From Ilex aquifolium (Eukaryota > Streptophyta > Magnoliopsida > Aquifoliales > Aquifoliaceae), in the NCBI GenBank assembly GCA_951799425.1, contig OX637393.1, forward strand, positions 24,756,744 through 24,820,743: a stretch of DNA of 64,000 nucleotides, given 5' to 3'. Below, in pieces: positions 1 to 10,675 of this stretch. The notes below the pieces were generated by a model. The model was not told where the DNA came from. It saw only the letters and a list, made by a program, of their open reading frames with translations, and did no database searches. The position numbers and the translations under genes are program-made. Position 1 is the first letter of the stretch; each line of letters starts with the position of its first letter.

Positions 1-1509
1 ACAATCGAGCATTCAAAGGCCCGCAATTCAAGCTAACAGTTTTGAGATTAAGCCGGGTACCATCCAAATGATTTAGAATTCAGTGCAGTTTTGGGGTTTG
101 CCTAACGACAATCCAAACGATCATTTGGTGAGTTTTCTGGAGATTTGTGACACGTTCAAGTACAACGGGGTTACCGAAGATGCGATTAAACTTTGATTTT
201 TCCCTTTCACACTTTGTGATAAGGCAAAGAGTTGGTTGCATTCTTTGCCGCCGGGTTCTATTAATACGTGGTCAGATTTAGCTCAAAAATTCTTAGCTAA
301 ATTCTTTCCACCAACTAAAACTGCAAGGATGAGGAACAACATCACTTCATTCGCACAACATGATTCTGAGACTCTATATGAAGCTTGGGAGCGATTCAAG
401 GACTTACTTCGAAAATGCCCTCACCATGGTATTCCTAAGTGGTTGCAAGTTCAAATGTTCTACAACGGGTTGTTTAGTGCTACTCGGACCAGTATTGATG
501 CAGCTACAGGTGGAGCATTGATGGGGAAAATTTTGATGAAGCCTACGAGTTATTAGAGACGATGGCTGCTAATAATTATCAGTGGCCCTCTGCAAGGATC
601 AATCAACAAAAGGTAGCGGGAATTTATGAAGTTGATGTTGTTACTGCACTGGCTGCACAGGTTGCTACATTGACAAAGAAGATTGATGTTTTAAGAGTAC
701 AACCTATTCAGAGTGTGGCAGTTGTTTCTGAATTGTGTGTCGGGAACCATCCGAGCAATCAATGTGCAATTAGTTCAGAGTCGGTACAATACGTTGGTAA
801 CTTCAACAGGCAACAACATGGCAATAATTTCAACAATTATAACCCTGGTTGGAGGACTCATCCGAACTTGTCTTGGAATAATAATCAAGCCCAAACTTCT
901 GCTCCAACACAATCATACCCATCAAGCTTTCAGAATCAAGCTCCACCACAGCAGGAAAAAAAGTCAAATTTGGAGGAGCTGCTTTCCAGGTACATAGCAC
1001 AGAATGAGACAAGGATGAATAGTCTAGATGTATCAATCCGAAACCTGGAAAACCAAATGGGTCAGCTCGCTAATGTCATTAACAACCGACCTCAAGGCAC
1101 TCTACCTAGTGATACGGATATCAATCCTAAGAGGGAAGGTAAGGAGCACTGTAATGCTATTACATTACGAAGCGAAAAAGAGTTACCTGAGGTTGTTGGT
1201 GGAACTCCAAAACAATCAAATAGAGATGATAGTGAGGGTGAAGTAAAAGATAGCAAGAATATGGAACATGAAAAGAAAGAAGAAGATCCAGTTGCATGTT
1301 CTAATGGAGGTAATCTGAGACATATTGTGCCTCCCGTGTCGTTTCCACAACGTTTACAGAAACAGAAGTGGGATAAGCAGTTCTCTAAATTCTTGGAAGT
1401 ATTTAAGAAGCTCCAAATAAATATCCCTTTCGCAGAAGCAGTGGAGAAAATGCCTAACTATGCGAAATTTTTGAAGGAAATTTTGTCCAAAAAAAAAAAA
1501 GAAAACTAG
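1..1509 (+). pseudogene. gag region of element A (Athila-like)
   Basis: This region encodes the structural gag polyprotein that forms the cytoplasmic particle of the retrotransposon. Hallmarks of the plant retrotransposon gag domain are visible: WLHSLPPGSI-like sequence, the FFPPTKTARMRN stretch, the YEAWERFKDLLRKCPHHGIP stretch and a Cys/His segment (CVGNHPSNQC) followed by Asn/Gln-rich sequence. The C-terminal part is rich in Lys and Glu and leads to the protease. The N-terminus lies before the window. It matches the gag of element D closely along its whole length. It is decayed, with a few breaks, and is not expected to be expressed as one protein. Confidence 0.85.
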
Positions 1510-1523
1510 GCGATTTTGAGATA

Positions 1524-2378
1524 GTGGCACTTACGGAGGAGTGCAGTGCTATTCTTCAAAAGAAGCTACCACCAAAGCTCAAAGACCCAGGTAGCTTTAT
1601 AATTCCATGCACAATAGGTAGTCAATTTTTCGGGAAGGCATTGTGTGATTTGGGAGCAAGTATTAACTTAATGCCGCTCTCAATTTATCAGCAATTGGGT
1701 TTGAAGGAAGCGAAGCCTACTAACATCACATTACAGCTTGCGGATAGATCACTCATTTATCCAAGAGGCATAGTTGAGGACGTTCTAGTTAAAGTGGATA
1801 AATTCATTTTTCCAGCTGATTTCATAGTCATAGATTGTGAGGAAGATAGGGAAATACCTATTATTCTTGGACGACCATTCTTAGCAACGGGGAGAACACT
1901 TATCGATGTACAGAATGGTGAGCTAATTATGCGAGTCCAAGATCAAGAGGTTACATTCAATGTATTTTCAGCTATGAAATTTTCAGAGGAAGCGAAAGAA
2001 TGTTTTCGGGTTGATGTGGTTGACAAAGCAGTGAATGAGGTATTTGTAAGAAGATGTATTTTAGATCCCCTTAAGAACGCCAAAGTACATAAAGAGAAGG
2101 TAAAAAGGTGGCATGATAAGGAGATCATTGAGCAAAAGTTTGAGTCGGGTCAATTTGTACTCCTTTACAATTCGCGGTTAAAGCTCTTCCCGGAAAAACT
2201 CAAATCAAGGTGGTCAAGGTCGTTCATTATTACTCAGGTGTTCCCGCATGGAGCGATTGAAGTCGAGGAAGCTAATTCGAAAAGAACTTTCAAGGTGAAT
2301 GGGCAAAGATTGAAGCACTATTGGGGCAGCGACATTGATCGTCAAAAGACTTCAATTACCCTTGTCGACCCGGGATGA
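1524..2378 (+). pseudogene. Protease region followed by an integrase C-terminal tail, element A
   Basis: The first part is a retropepsin-like aspartic protease domain. LCDLGASINLMPLSIYQQLG is the active-site region, in which this lineage has DLGA where many proteases have DSGA or DTGA, and IPIILGRPFLATG is the downstream glycine-rich flap and ILGR motif. The second part, from about 2095, matches the integrase C-terminal region (KVKRWHDKEI, QFVLLYNSRLKLFPEKLKSRW, VNGQRLKHYWG). In full-length elements such as F these two parts are separated by reverse transcriptase, RNase H and the integrase core. Here they are adjacent, and the same arrangement occurs in D, so it is inherited by the subfamily and not private to this copy. 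The protein cannot copy or integrate DNA by itself. Confidence 0.85.
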
Positions 2379-2524
2379 AACAAGGAGTAGTCAGGCTGAT
2401 GACTATAAAACAAGCACTATTTGGGAGGCAACCCAAATTGTAGCTTTTAATTCTTAATTCATGTTATGTCAATTTAGTTTTTTTTTTTTTAGGCGTAATA
2501 ATGATATTAGATTATTAGTGCATT

Positions 2525-2960
2525 TTAATTAGTGTGTCAATTGCCTGCAGGTACCGAGGATCGAACAAGGAGCCAAGACCAGAAGCCCAGCGCTGATTTT
2601 TTTTTGTTTGGACAGCGCCTAAGCACTTCAAAACAGCGCCACAGTGCTGATTTTCTGTTTGGACAGTGCCACAGGCAACGCAGCAGCGCTAATTTTCTGC
2701 CTAGGCAGCGAAGTAGGCAGCTCCCCAGCGCTCGAAACAGCGCCCCAACGCTAACCTTCTGCACCCAAATGTTGTCCAAAGCAGCCAGGCAGCACAGCAG
2801 CGCCCCAAGCAGCGCCTAGGCGCGCCCCTCTTGCCCCAATTCTCACCCAAGACAGATTTTCAGCATTCTATTCGGCCTAGACAGCTCCTAAAGTAAACTT
2901 TCAGCATTATATTCAGCTTGGACAGCACCCAAAACAAATTTTAGCATTATAAAACCCCTT
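2525..2960 (+). promoter_or_regulatory. Internal CAGCGC palindrome region with TATA-like box, element A
   Basis: The sequence CAGCGC(T/C) and its variants recur about ten times between 2588 and 2820, often followed by TGATTTT or TAATTTT. The A/D LTR carries the related AGCGCAGCTGCGCT palindrome followed by TGCTGATTTTAG. A TATAAAA box lies at 2948-2954, downstream of the cluster, as in the LTR. By analogy with E and B this may be a decayed internal promoter. Promoter function is inferred. Confidence 0.5.
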
Positions 2961-3321
2961 TCAGCTCTACATTCTTGGACAAGAAGCTCACCAAATCAAC
3001 TCCTACCACTCCCAAAAATTCAAACCTCTAAAAATACATACACCCCAACTCTTATTCACCCAAAATTTCATTCAATCATCTTGAATCTCTCAACCTCTTT
3101 TATATAACAATCTTACCTCTCATGTGCATCAATGAGTATCAACTAGCACCAAGGATTTCTCCATTCTCCATGGGTAAAGATTAAGCTTTGCAACGTGAAT
3201 TTCCTAGTCCACCTATGTTTCCCGAATACACTCCTGATTCAGCGGACGACGAGGACGCTGATGATGATGCCAACTAGCCTATTCTCAGGGAATTCCTCTG
3301 TCTTAATTTTTTCTACTTTAT

Positions 3322-3355
3322 ACATTGAGGACAATGTTTAGTTTAAGTTTGGGGG
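3322..3355 (+). other. Hairpin plus internal polypurine tract, element A
   Basis: A perfect 6-bp stem ACATTG/CAATGT with loop AGGA (3322-3337) is followed after 7 nt by AAGTTTGGGGG at 3345-3355. The tract is identical to the one before the 3' LTR and has the same loop upstream of it. This looks like a second plus-strand priming site. The role is inferred from position and sequence. Confidence 0.6.
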
Positions 3356-3814
3356 TGTATTATTGGTTGCATTATTAGGGTTGCATTTAGATTGTATGTT
3401 TTAGTGCGACTTGAGCAATGGGTTGAGTGAATTTGATCATGGTCAATGATGAATGGGATTAATCGTTAATTCAAGGGAAATTGATGAACATGTTGAGTTT
3501 GTAGTTTAATATACTAGTTGGTTTTACACTGTTTATGATCCTTTCATTCATGAGCACATATCCATCTGTTTGGTGAGTTATTATTTAGAGAATTTATTTG
3601 GCTAAGTGCTTGTAGGAGATATCAGAAAAACTCTAAAAAAATTATTTAAGCATCATTCAAAGCAAATTTAGGCATTCATATAAGTTTGGGGGAAATATTG
3701 GTTATGATGGGTTAGTAAAAAAAAAAGGAGTTTTTGAAAATTATTTTGATTTGATCTTTCATGAGTTAGAAAAAAAATATATAGAAAAAAAAACACAAGA
3801 AAGGGGCATGTGAT

Positions 3815-3965
3815 GAGAAGAGATGGAGAGTAAAACGCACTCACTCATAAACACATGTTGAGAATGAGATGGAGAATAAAACGCACTCGTTCAATAAAAG
3901 GCGAGATGGAGTGTAAAACGCACTCGCTCAATAGGAGGTGAGATGGAGCATAAAATTCACTCAAC
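3815..3965 (+). repeat. Short tandem repeat, about four units of GAGATGGAG...AAAACGCACTC
   Basis: Units of roughly 35-50 bp begin with GAGATGGAG and contain TAAAACGCACTC, and are repeated four times with small changes in the noncoding 3' region of element A. The corresponding part is not seen in D. Confidence 0.75.
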
Positions 3966-4364
3966 AAATGAATGAAAAAGAAGAAAAAAAGAGAGAGAGA
4001 GAGATGAAAAAAAATAATATCTTTGTACCTTCTAGTTATATGTTTTGCCTTAATTAGCAGAGGTTGATGTGAAACGTAAGTTTATAGAGTTGATATTGAG
4101 TATCTTCTATGGAGCGCTTGACTACGTAAATGTATCTGGGTGATGACTAGCTTGAACAGTTCGAATATGCACATGTATTTAAAGGGTCATGAGCGGAGGT
4201 AAAATTAAGGAGTATGTTGAGTTGTTGGACTTTGCATTGTTTTGATGTTTCCCGTGAATTATTATTTGTAGTAACTTTTGGGGCCATTATTCAGATTCAT
4301 ATTGATCCATTGTTTGAGCAGTTGGTTGTTAGGGTTAATTTTTTATAGTTTTTGTTCTTAGTAT

Positions 4365-4400
4365 TTTGCTTGAGGACAAGCAAAGATTTAAGTTTGGGGG
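4365..4400 (+). other. PPT-proximal hairpin and polypurine tract of element A
   Basis: An 8-bp perfect stem TTTGCTTG/CAAGCAAA with loop AGGA (4365-4384) precedes AAGTTTGGGGG (4390-4400), which lies 4 nt before the LTR. The tract primes plus-strand DNA synthesis in LTR retrotransposons. The hairpin recurs in other families of this window with a different stem sequence. Confidence 0.8.
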
Positions 4401-4404
4401 TATT

Positions 4405-5734
4405 TGATGAGTGGGTTTTATACACACGAATTGAGTATTCTCGGCTTGATGAAATTGCAAGTTTTTAAGTATTTTATGTTCCTTTTTATTTGTTTTGTGT
4501 GTTTTGATGTTGTTTTGTAGGAATTATCATTTGAAAGAAAACATGATCATTTGGAAGGAAACAAGGTCATTTGGGAGCCTAAGTGTTGAATTTTTGAAGA
4601 CTAAGCAACAAGGGAAGCTCTAGGCTTAAAAGGGGATCAGCGCAGCTGCGCTAGGAAGGCAGAAAGTCAACGCCCCTGTGCTGATTTTAGGGGCTGCAGT
4701 CCTTGTTTTAATGTGGACGTGAATTCTGACTTGTTTTTTAGCCGAAATTGGACTCTAATGCCACATATATGCTAGGGTTTGAGTTGGGATATAAGAATAC
4801 TGATTTTGGGGGCTGCTATCATAGAAAAAAGGACCAATGATTGATAGAAAATTGAAGGCAAGAATCGAAGGAAGCGACGCGAAGAAAATCGGGATTGAAG
4901 GCTAGAGAGAGATTGAAGATTGCAACTAAGTTTTCATTCCTTTTCTCTTACTTTTAGTTCTTGATTTTTTTTGAGATGTTGTTTAATTTGAGAAGGATTT
5001 TTTTGAATTACATTATGAACTAAATTTTTATTAAGATTGCAACGGAACCTAATGTTTAGTTAAATTGATCTACTCTCGTTTCTAGTTATTATTGATCATA
5101 TATAAGTTGTTTATCATATTTTGTGCTTAATATATGATTGTGTGGCCACCAATTAATTTAATTCCCTAGATGAAATTGGGAGATGAATTCTAGGGATAGA
5201 TCGGAATATGATAACATGCGTCTGATTGATTCTTCTTAGGATTGAATAGCTGGGTTGTGTATAGGATAGGAATATACATATATGTCGTGTGTAACTTTTA
5301 TTAGAGTTTGAACTTAGTGAATCTATTCCAACTTATTTTGCATAGGAATATAGTAATTTAATTAGGAGAGATATGTTTGTCTTACTATCAGAAGAGGTTT
5401 GATAAATAATTTTGAAGTCTTAGTTAATAACTTATTTTGATCAATTAACTGGAAAGAGAGTGGAAAGATTTATATGAAGCATTAGGGGAAGTTGTAATCT
5501 TAAATTCTTTTATCCGGTAAAATCACTCATTGTTTAGTAATTTTAGATTTAGTCTTACATTAGTAATTTCATAATTCAATTCCAATTGTTTAAATAAAAT
5601 TGAATTGATATAAAGTTAGTACTTGAAATTTATTAGTAATAATTCTCCGTGTGAACGATACTCTACTTATCACTTTATTACTTTTTGATCGTGTATACTT
5701 GCACGTAAATTGTCAGTATCAAATTCAGACAACA
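4405..5734 (+). repeat. 3' LTR of element A
   Basis: It is a 1330-bp repeat starting TGATGAGTGGG right after the polypurine tract and ending GACAACA. It aligns along its length with the 5' LTR of D (30695-32019). The palindrome AGCGCAGCTGCGCT lies at 4639-4652 and a TATA-like box (GATATAAGA) near 4789, giving a U3 of about 390 bp. The right flank ATATT (5735-5739) is the expected target duplication, whose partner is outside the window. Confidence 0.9.
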
Positions 5735-6135
5735 ATATTCCATCACCGTCATAGTCGCTTGCTTCAAATCTACGAATTTCAGGCTTTCGCATGTCGAACA
5801 GCCGATGGGAAGTACTGGCCCATAAAGAGCTCCCGCAACTTTTCCCATGTCATTGCCTCTATGTTCTTCGCAGCCCTTGCCCAATCCCACCACAGATGGG
5901 CTTCTCCTTCTAGCTGGAATGCAACTAGTCTTATCTTAGTGTCATCGGAAGTGATCTCCATAGCCTCTAGGATCTTGTCAACTTGTTAGAGCCAATGGTC
6001 GACCACCATCGGATTCGCCCCTCCCATAAAAGTCGGTGGCTTGTGTGCCTTGAAATTTTGGAAGTTACTTGAGCCTCCTTGGCCCACATTGGCAATAGCT
6101 TGTGCAAAGGTAGTTGTTATAGTGCCTATAGTTTA
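5735..6135 (-). pseudogene. Element G: chromovirus gag fragment
   Basis: On the minus strand this stretch encodes part of a chromovirus-type gag: a PPTF-type segment near the start, then AFQLEGEAHLWWDWA, MTWEKLRELFMGQYFP and DLKQATMTV-like sequence. The family pattern is 'LEGEA..WW......TW..F...F...YFP', and the gag of element T has the equivalent at 24815-25207. Both ends are set by other insertions: the LTR of A ends just before it and the LTR of C starts just after it. It is therefore the local target sequence into which A and C inserted. Its own LTRs are outside the window or lost. It is a broken fossil. Confidence 0.75.
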
Positions 6136-7738
6136 TGAACATAGAATATTGCACATCATTTATCTCTTTGCACCCATTTTATACTTGCTTTTGTAGAGAA
6201 AATGGGGGAAATTGTATTTAATCTATCAATTAATAGAGTTTTGTGTAATTGTAGGTAAAGTGTAAGTAATGGTGCATATTAAGCCTTCCATCAAGTGCTA
6301 AAAGACAATGAAGAATGAGGGGAGACTTAACGGGTGGCTCGGGATAGCAAGAAATTAAGAAAAAACCAAAATAGGTGAAAACCTACCAGTAGGTTCTGTT
6401 GACGTTCTACCGGTAAGTTTTGCACACTGGAAAACCTACCGGTAGGTTTTTCCCAAAAACACCAGAAAGCTGCAATCTCAAATCCAACTACTTCGTGGGC
6501 CCACCTCTGCTTCTCCCACACATACCCTGACATATTCTACATACAAGCATGCTCTCTTACACCTAAGGTCTGACTTTGAAAGAAAAATCATGGAAGAGGA
6601 AGAGAGAGAAAGGGAGTGGTTGGGGAAGCATGGAAAAGGCAAGGTATGGCTTGTCCTTGCTTGTGCAAATGTCCAATTCCTTCCCAATAATGGGAAGTCA
6701 GCTCTCACAGACCTTAGGGGGGTCATGGATGAAAATGGAGACAACTCTTACATTATTATTCAGCTACACACATAGTTTTAGAGAGAGAAGCTCAAGGAAG
6801 AAGATGAAGTTTTAGAGAGAGAAAGTTAGGTTTTTGCATTTCATTCTCCATTTCAGTTGTAGTAAGATATAAATCACTTGTAATCTTTACTTCTTGCACT
6901 TTAATCTCCTTTATTTCAAGTGTATTCAAGTTTAGTTACATATTCTTGTATTTACCATGTCTACATTTGGGTTTTTCCTTCCAAGCTTTACTTTTGGGTA
7001 TGAAATGAACTTGTCTTTGTAGTTTAACTTCTCTTTGCATTAATTCAAGTTTTAATCTTCATTTCTTCACCATATCTCTTTACATTATGCATGTTTTTGT
7101 TTTGACTATGGATATCTAAGTTTTTAGTTGGCTAATCCAAGGTAGATTTCCTCTTGGGTATGCGAAATCAACTCTCCTCCATTCTTCCTCGTAGTGTAAA
7201 GTGTTTGATTTGACTAAGTTGAGTGCGGACATGGTTGTGAGCTCTTAATACACCGTAGACTTGTCACGGGGTATGCTTGAGCCTGCACCTCTACATTAGT
7301 CCCTCACTTCCTATGAATCAATCAAGCACCGAGACACCATTGGTAGAATGTTTTGAGTTGATTTGGCATTCCCATTGGAATGATCTCTTCGGATTAGCCA
7401 ACCTTGTTTTCTTACAATTTTATCTAAACTCCACTCACCAAAATACAAAACTTACAAGATTTTACACTTTTCATTTCTTTACAAAATCACATTCACCACA
7501 ATTTGATCTTCCTTCCATGAGGAGACGACCTTGGAATACTCAATTCTAAGTAAAACACGACATTGCAAGTCTCTCTGCGCTTGGGGATCACTTTTGCACA
7601 CACACATTTTCATTCACACATACGTTTTTCCCATTTCTAGCATCGAACCCGAGGAAGAGTAACACTCACCTACTCATATAAGTCATATACACATAGTCCG
7701 GGTTCGTGTTCGGAGATTAGGGTGAACTGAACCAAGCA
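6136..7738 (+). repeat. 5' LTR of element C
   Basis: The LTR is 1603 bp, begins TGAACATAGAATATTG and ends GAACCAAGCA, directly before the primer site. It aligns with the reverse complement of solo LTR S3 (47713-49325, 1613 bp), for example through GTTGGCTAATCCAAGG near 7128. A small cluster of ACCGGT palindromes (CCTACCGGTAGG and variants) lies at 6384-6452. GTTTA (6131-6135) is the presumed left target duplication. No clear gene is present. Confidence 0.85.
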
Positions 7739-7741
7739 TTT

Positions 7742-7759
7742 TGGCGTCGTTGCCGGGGA
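7742..7759 (+). other. Primer-binding site (tRNA-Asp type), element C
   Basis: TGGCGTCGTTGCCGGGGA lies 3 nt after the LTR. It matches the complement of the 3' end of plant tRNA-Asp(GUC), TGGCGCCGTTGCCGGGGA, at 17 of 18 positions. It primes minus-strand synthesis. Confidence 0.9.
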
Positions 7760-9774
7760 AGGCTAGCGTCGAATTAGAAGGTGATTTCGGACAATTGAGA
7801 TAAGTCCCGTGATTCTCATCACGGGCCGAGGCACATTGCTCCTTTGTACATACTTGTGTTTACTCTTCATTTCAATTGTAGATAGTATTTTTGTATGTGA
7901 AACCCCGGAAAATTTAAACTTTGATGAACAAGGGTAAAATGGTAAATTGCCACTCCGGCTGTAAAACTGAATTTTTCTAGAACTCGATGACGAAACGGAC
8001 TTCACCGTTGGATTCGTCTCGCGAAATCTAGTGGACATGTAAAATTTCGTCGAATTCCGAGATAGTCGGATTTTTCGCGTTTTACGAGACGGTCGGGTCT
8101 CGGGTGACCCCAAAAACGAAATTTTGGGGCAAAATGTGAGAAATGTGAAAATAATAAAATTAAAGTTCATAGAAAATATTTTGAACTTAAACCGGAGCGA
8201 AATTTAATCGTTTCGGGATTTAAACGGAACCCGAATAAGTGGAGACGGGTGGCGCGATTAGGGCCGCACATTCCAGGACTATAAATAGGGGTTTATTTTT
8301 GATATTTTGCAAGAAAATATCACATTTGCTCCCTTGGTTCATCCGTTCAAAGAGAGAGAGAGGGAGAAGAGAGAGAAAAGGGTTTCTTAACCCTTTCTCC
8401 GGCGATTTCTTCGGCCTCCGTCGCTCGGACTCCGTCGAGCTAGAAGGGAGAAGTGATCTACGCGATGAGGGCTACGCGTGGGTACCAAAAACAATGGTTT
8501 TCACCGAAGGTGAAAAGATGGAAGTGTACGAAAATCAAGCTTCGAGTTGGTTTTCGGGTCTTGGGAGCTTCCTACGTCGTTCCTCACGCTACAAGAGGTA
8601 GGGGTTTCCTACTTTGGTTTATCCCGAACCTAGAATGTGTATTGGAAATGGGTAGGGTGTTAGAGGCCAATGACCCTTGCCTATTTTGATTTAATTGGTA
8701 AAAGAATGGATAGGTTGTTAAGAAAGTACACTTACCTATTGATGCAATTGGGGTAAACTAATTTTATCCTAAATTGTTTAATACAAATTGTCTATAGGAA
8801 TTTCTTGAGAGAAATTGAACAACTTATGTGATAACATGTTGTTTGCCTAGAAGGTGTTTGTTTAAATGCCTTGGTTGTGGAATTGGTTGTTATTCCAACG
8901 AAATTGTGATAACATGTTTAGATGAGTAGAGCTATGTGAAATTATGCACTAAGATGCCAATATATGCTCCTTGATGTATTGACATGGTTAAGCAATTTGG
9001 TAGTTATATGTTATTGATATAATTTCCATGAATGTGAACATGTGAAACTATGAATTAATTGTCCATATGGCATTCATATCATATGGCACATGGCATGGAT
9101 ATGCAATGGTGCATTACATTACATTGGCATGGAATCATTTATTTCATGGGTGAGTGCATGGTTGACGTCGATACCCGGCATGGTAATTGACGCAAGGAGT
9201 AGTCCAAGTTGCATACATTGCATATGGGACATGGTGTGGCATCACATTCATGGGATGTTAGCATGGGTGTGGGTGTGTTTGTGCATGGGTATTGTACAAC
9301 AATCTATGTGGTATTAAATGCAGGTGGACATGAAAAGAGTTGCTCATTGGCGGTCATAGCATATTGGGCATAAGGTTGTGTCACATTCATGGGAGTCATT
9401 CATGAGTGTGGGTGCATGGTTCATATCAATCATCATGCTTGGTGGTTGGTGGATGGGCTCGGGAAAGTTGGATTGATTATTCAACTGAGTCGCATGGTTG
9501 CATGAAAAAGAAGAAAAAGATTGGGTCGGGGTTAGCAAGAAGGGGCAAGACGACCTCTCGGGTGCAAGGCCCGGTGTTTCGGATACGCATTTCCGTTGGA
9601 ATAAGAGCCCATAAAGTGTGTTGGTGTACGCGGCACCGTTGGTGGAAAGAGTCCATAAATCCCGTGTCGGTTGGGTTCCGTTGGTGGAAGTCCATAAACG
9701 CCCACCCCAAAGAAAGACCCGGAGATTTTCTTAAATTAGTTATTGGGTGAGTAATACCAATGGTGGAGGCTCGG

Positions 9775-10095
9775 GGTGTGTTACATGATTGAGTCTCATC
9801 TCACTCATGGCATGTCGTACACATTGGCATTTGCATTGTGTTGTCGAGCCGGGAAGGGCTCGGGGTGAGTGCATAAATGAGTCACATCTCATTTCATGAT
9901 ACATCAAACACGTTGGCAGTAGCATTATGTTGAGGAGCCAGGGAGGGCTCGGGTTGAGTACATGAGTCTCATCTCATTTCATGGGGCTTAGGTAGCCTGG
10001 TTTAACATACATGGCATTGACATGTAAAGGGAGTCAGAGTGGACTCGGGTTGAGTGCACATGGGTGGGTCTCACCTCATTCATGGCATGACATTA
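9775..10095 (+). repeat. Degenerate tandem repeat inside S1
   Basis: About three units of roughly 100 bp contain the sequence GAGTCTCATCTCA(C/T)TTCATG followed by a GAGCC(G/A)GGGAGGGCTCGGGTTGAGT-like stretch. The units are diverged from one another. They lie between the TATA box and the palindrome array of the LTR. Confidence 0.65.
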
Positions 10096-10514
10096 TAGCA
10101 TTACATCATTTAATTGTATATTATTTGATGGAATGGTTACGGATTTATGAATGTTGCATGTGAACATTTCATATGCATATAGGTTGAAGAGTAGCCTCTG
10201 TAGGAAATACTCTACTGGGCGTTGGCTCACCCTATACGGGAACACATTTCAGGTGCGGACTATACGCCGGTGGGAGACCCTCATACGAGACCCCAAGAAT
10301 GAAGAAAAGCCGACTTGTGGCTTTTATGGTTTAACTTGTAAAGTTTTCGTATAAATTCCATTTTAATGTGTAAATATATGGAATTGTATTAAATGGACTT
10401 CCATGGAATTTTTATAATGTAGAAAACATGAATATATATGTTTGGGTGACCTTGGAAAGGTTTGAAATGAGTTGGAAATGAAAAATTATTGAAATGGACA
10501 AAATCTGCCTTTGA

Positions 10515-10675
10515 CTACCGGTAGTCAACAGGTAGTCGTGGACCAGAAGGGTACAGCTACCGGTAGTCAACAGGTAGTCGTTGGTCCAGAGGGTTCCAGC
10601 TACCGGTAGTTAACAGGTAGTCGTGGTCCAGAAGGTTCCAGCTACCGGTAGTCGATAAACAGCTACCGGTAGTCA
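10515..10675 (+). repeat. ACCGGT palindrome array in S1
   Basis: Five CTACCGGTAGT-type palindromes are spaced by GTGG(T)CCAGAAGG-TTCCAG-like spacers and by imperfect half copies (ACAGGTAGTC). Similar arrays occur in the LTRs of T, S2, S5 and S6. Confidence 0.85.

Larger units (their letters stand above)
2379..4364 (+). other. Noncoding 3' internal region of element A
   Basis: About 2 kb without a credible gene. It holds a GC-rich palindrome region with a TATA-like box, a hairpin plus internal polypurine tract, AT-rich DNA with a third tract-like AAGTTTGGGGG near 3684, and a short tandem repeat. A conserved acidic coding tail (FPSPPMFPEYT, then DSADDEDADDDAN) can be read at about 3197-3277. 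An equivalent with substitutions occurs in D at about 51958-52037, which suggests the remains of an accessory ORF. Confidence 0.7.
1..5734 (+). mobile_element. Element A: Athila-like Ty3/gypsy element, right-hand part
   Basis: The window opens inside gag. In order the element shows gag, an aspartic protease region, a short integrase C-terminal tail, about 2 kb of noncoding 3' internal DNA, a polypurine tract and a 3' LTR ending at 5734. Reverse transcriptase, RNase H and the integrase core are absent. Element D shares this layout, so A and D form one non-autonomous subfamily. The left LTR lies outside the window. The right LTR ends in GACAACA and is followed by ATATT, the likely target duplication, inside chromovirus gag fragment G. 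Assignment to the Athila lineage rests on the gag and protease sequence and on the AAGTTTGGGGG tract. It is a fossil with a few breaks. Confidence 0.9.

Noticed and set aside
8239-8601. Open frame of 120 codons downstream of the TATA box in S1
   Set aside because: It is not conserved in S5, has low-complexity Arg/Glu/Gly content and lies in a solo LTR leader; no family recognised.
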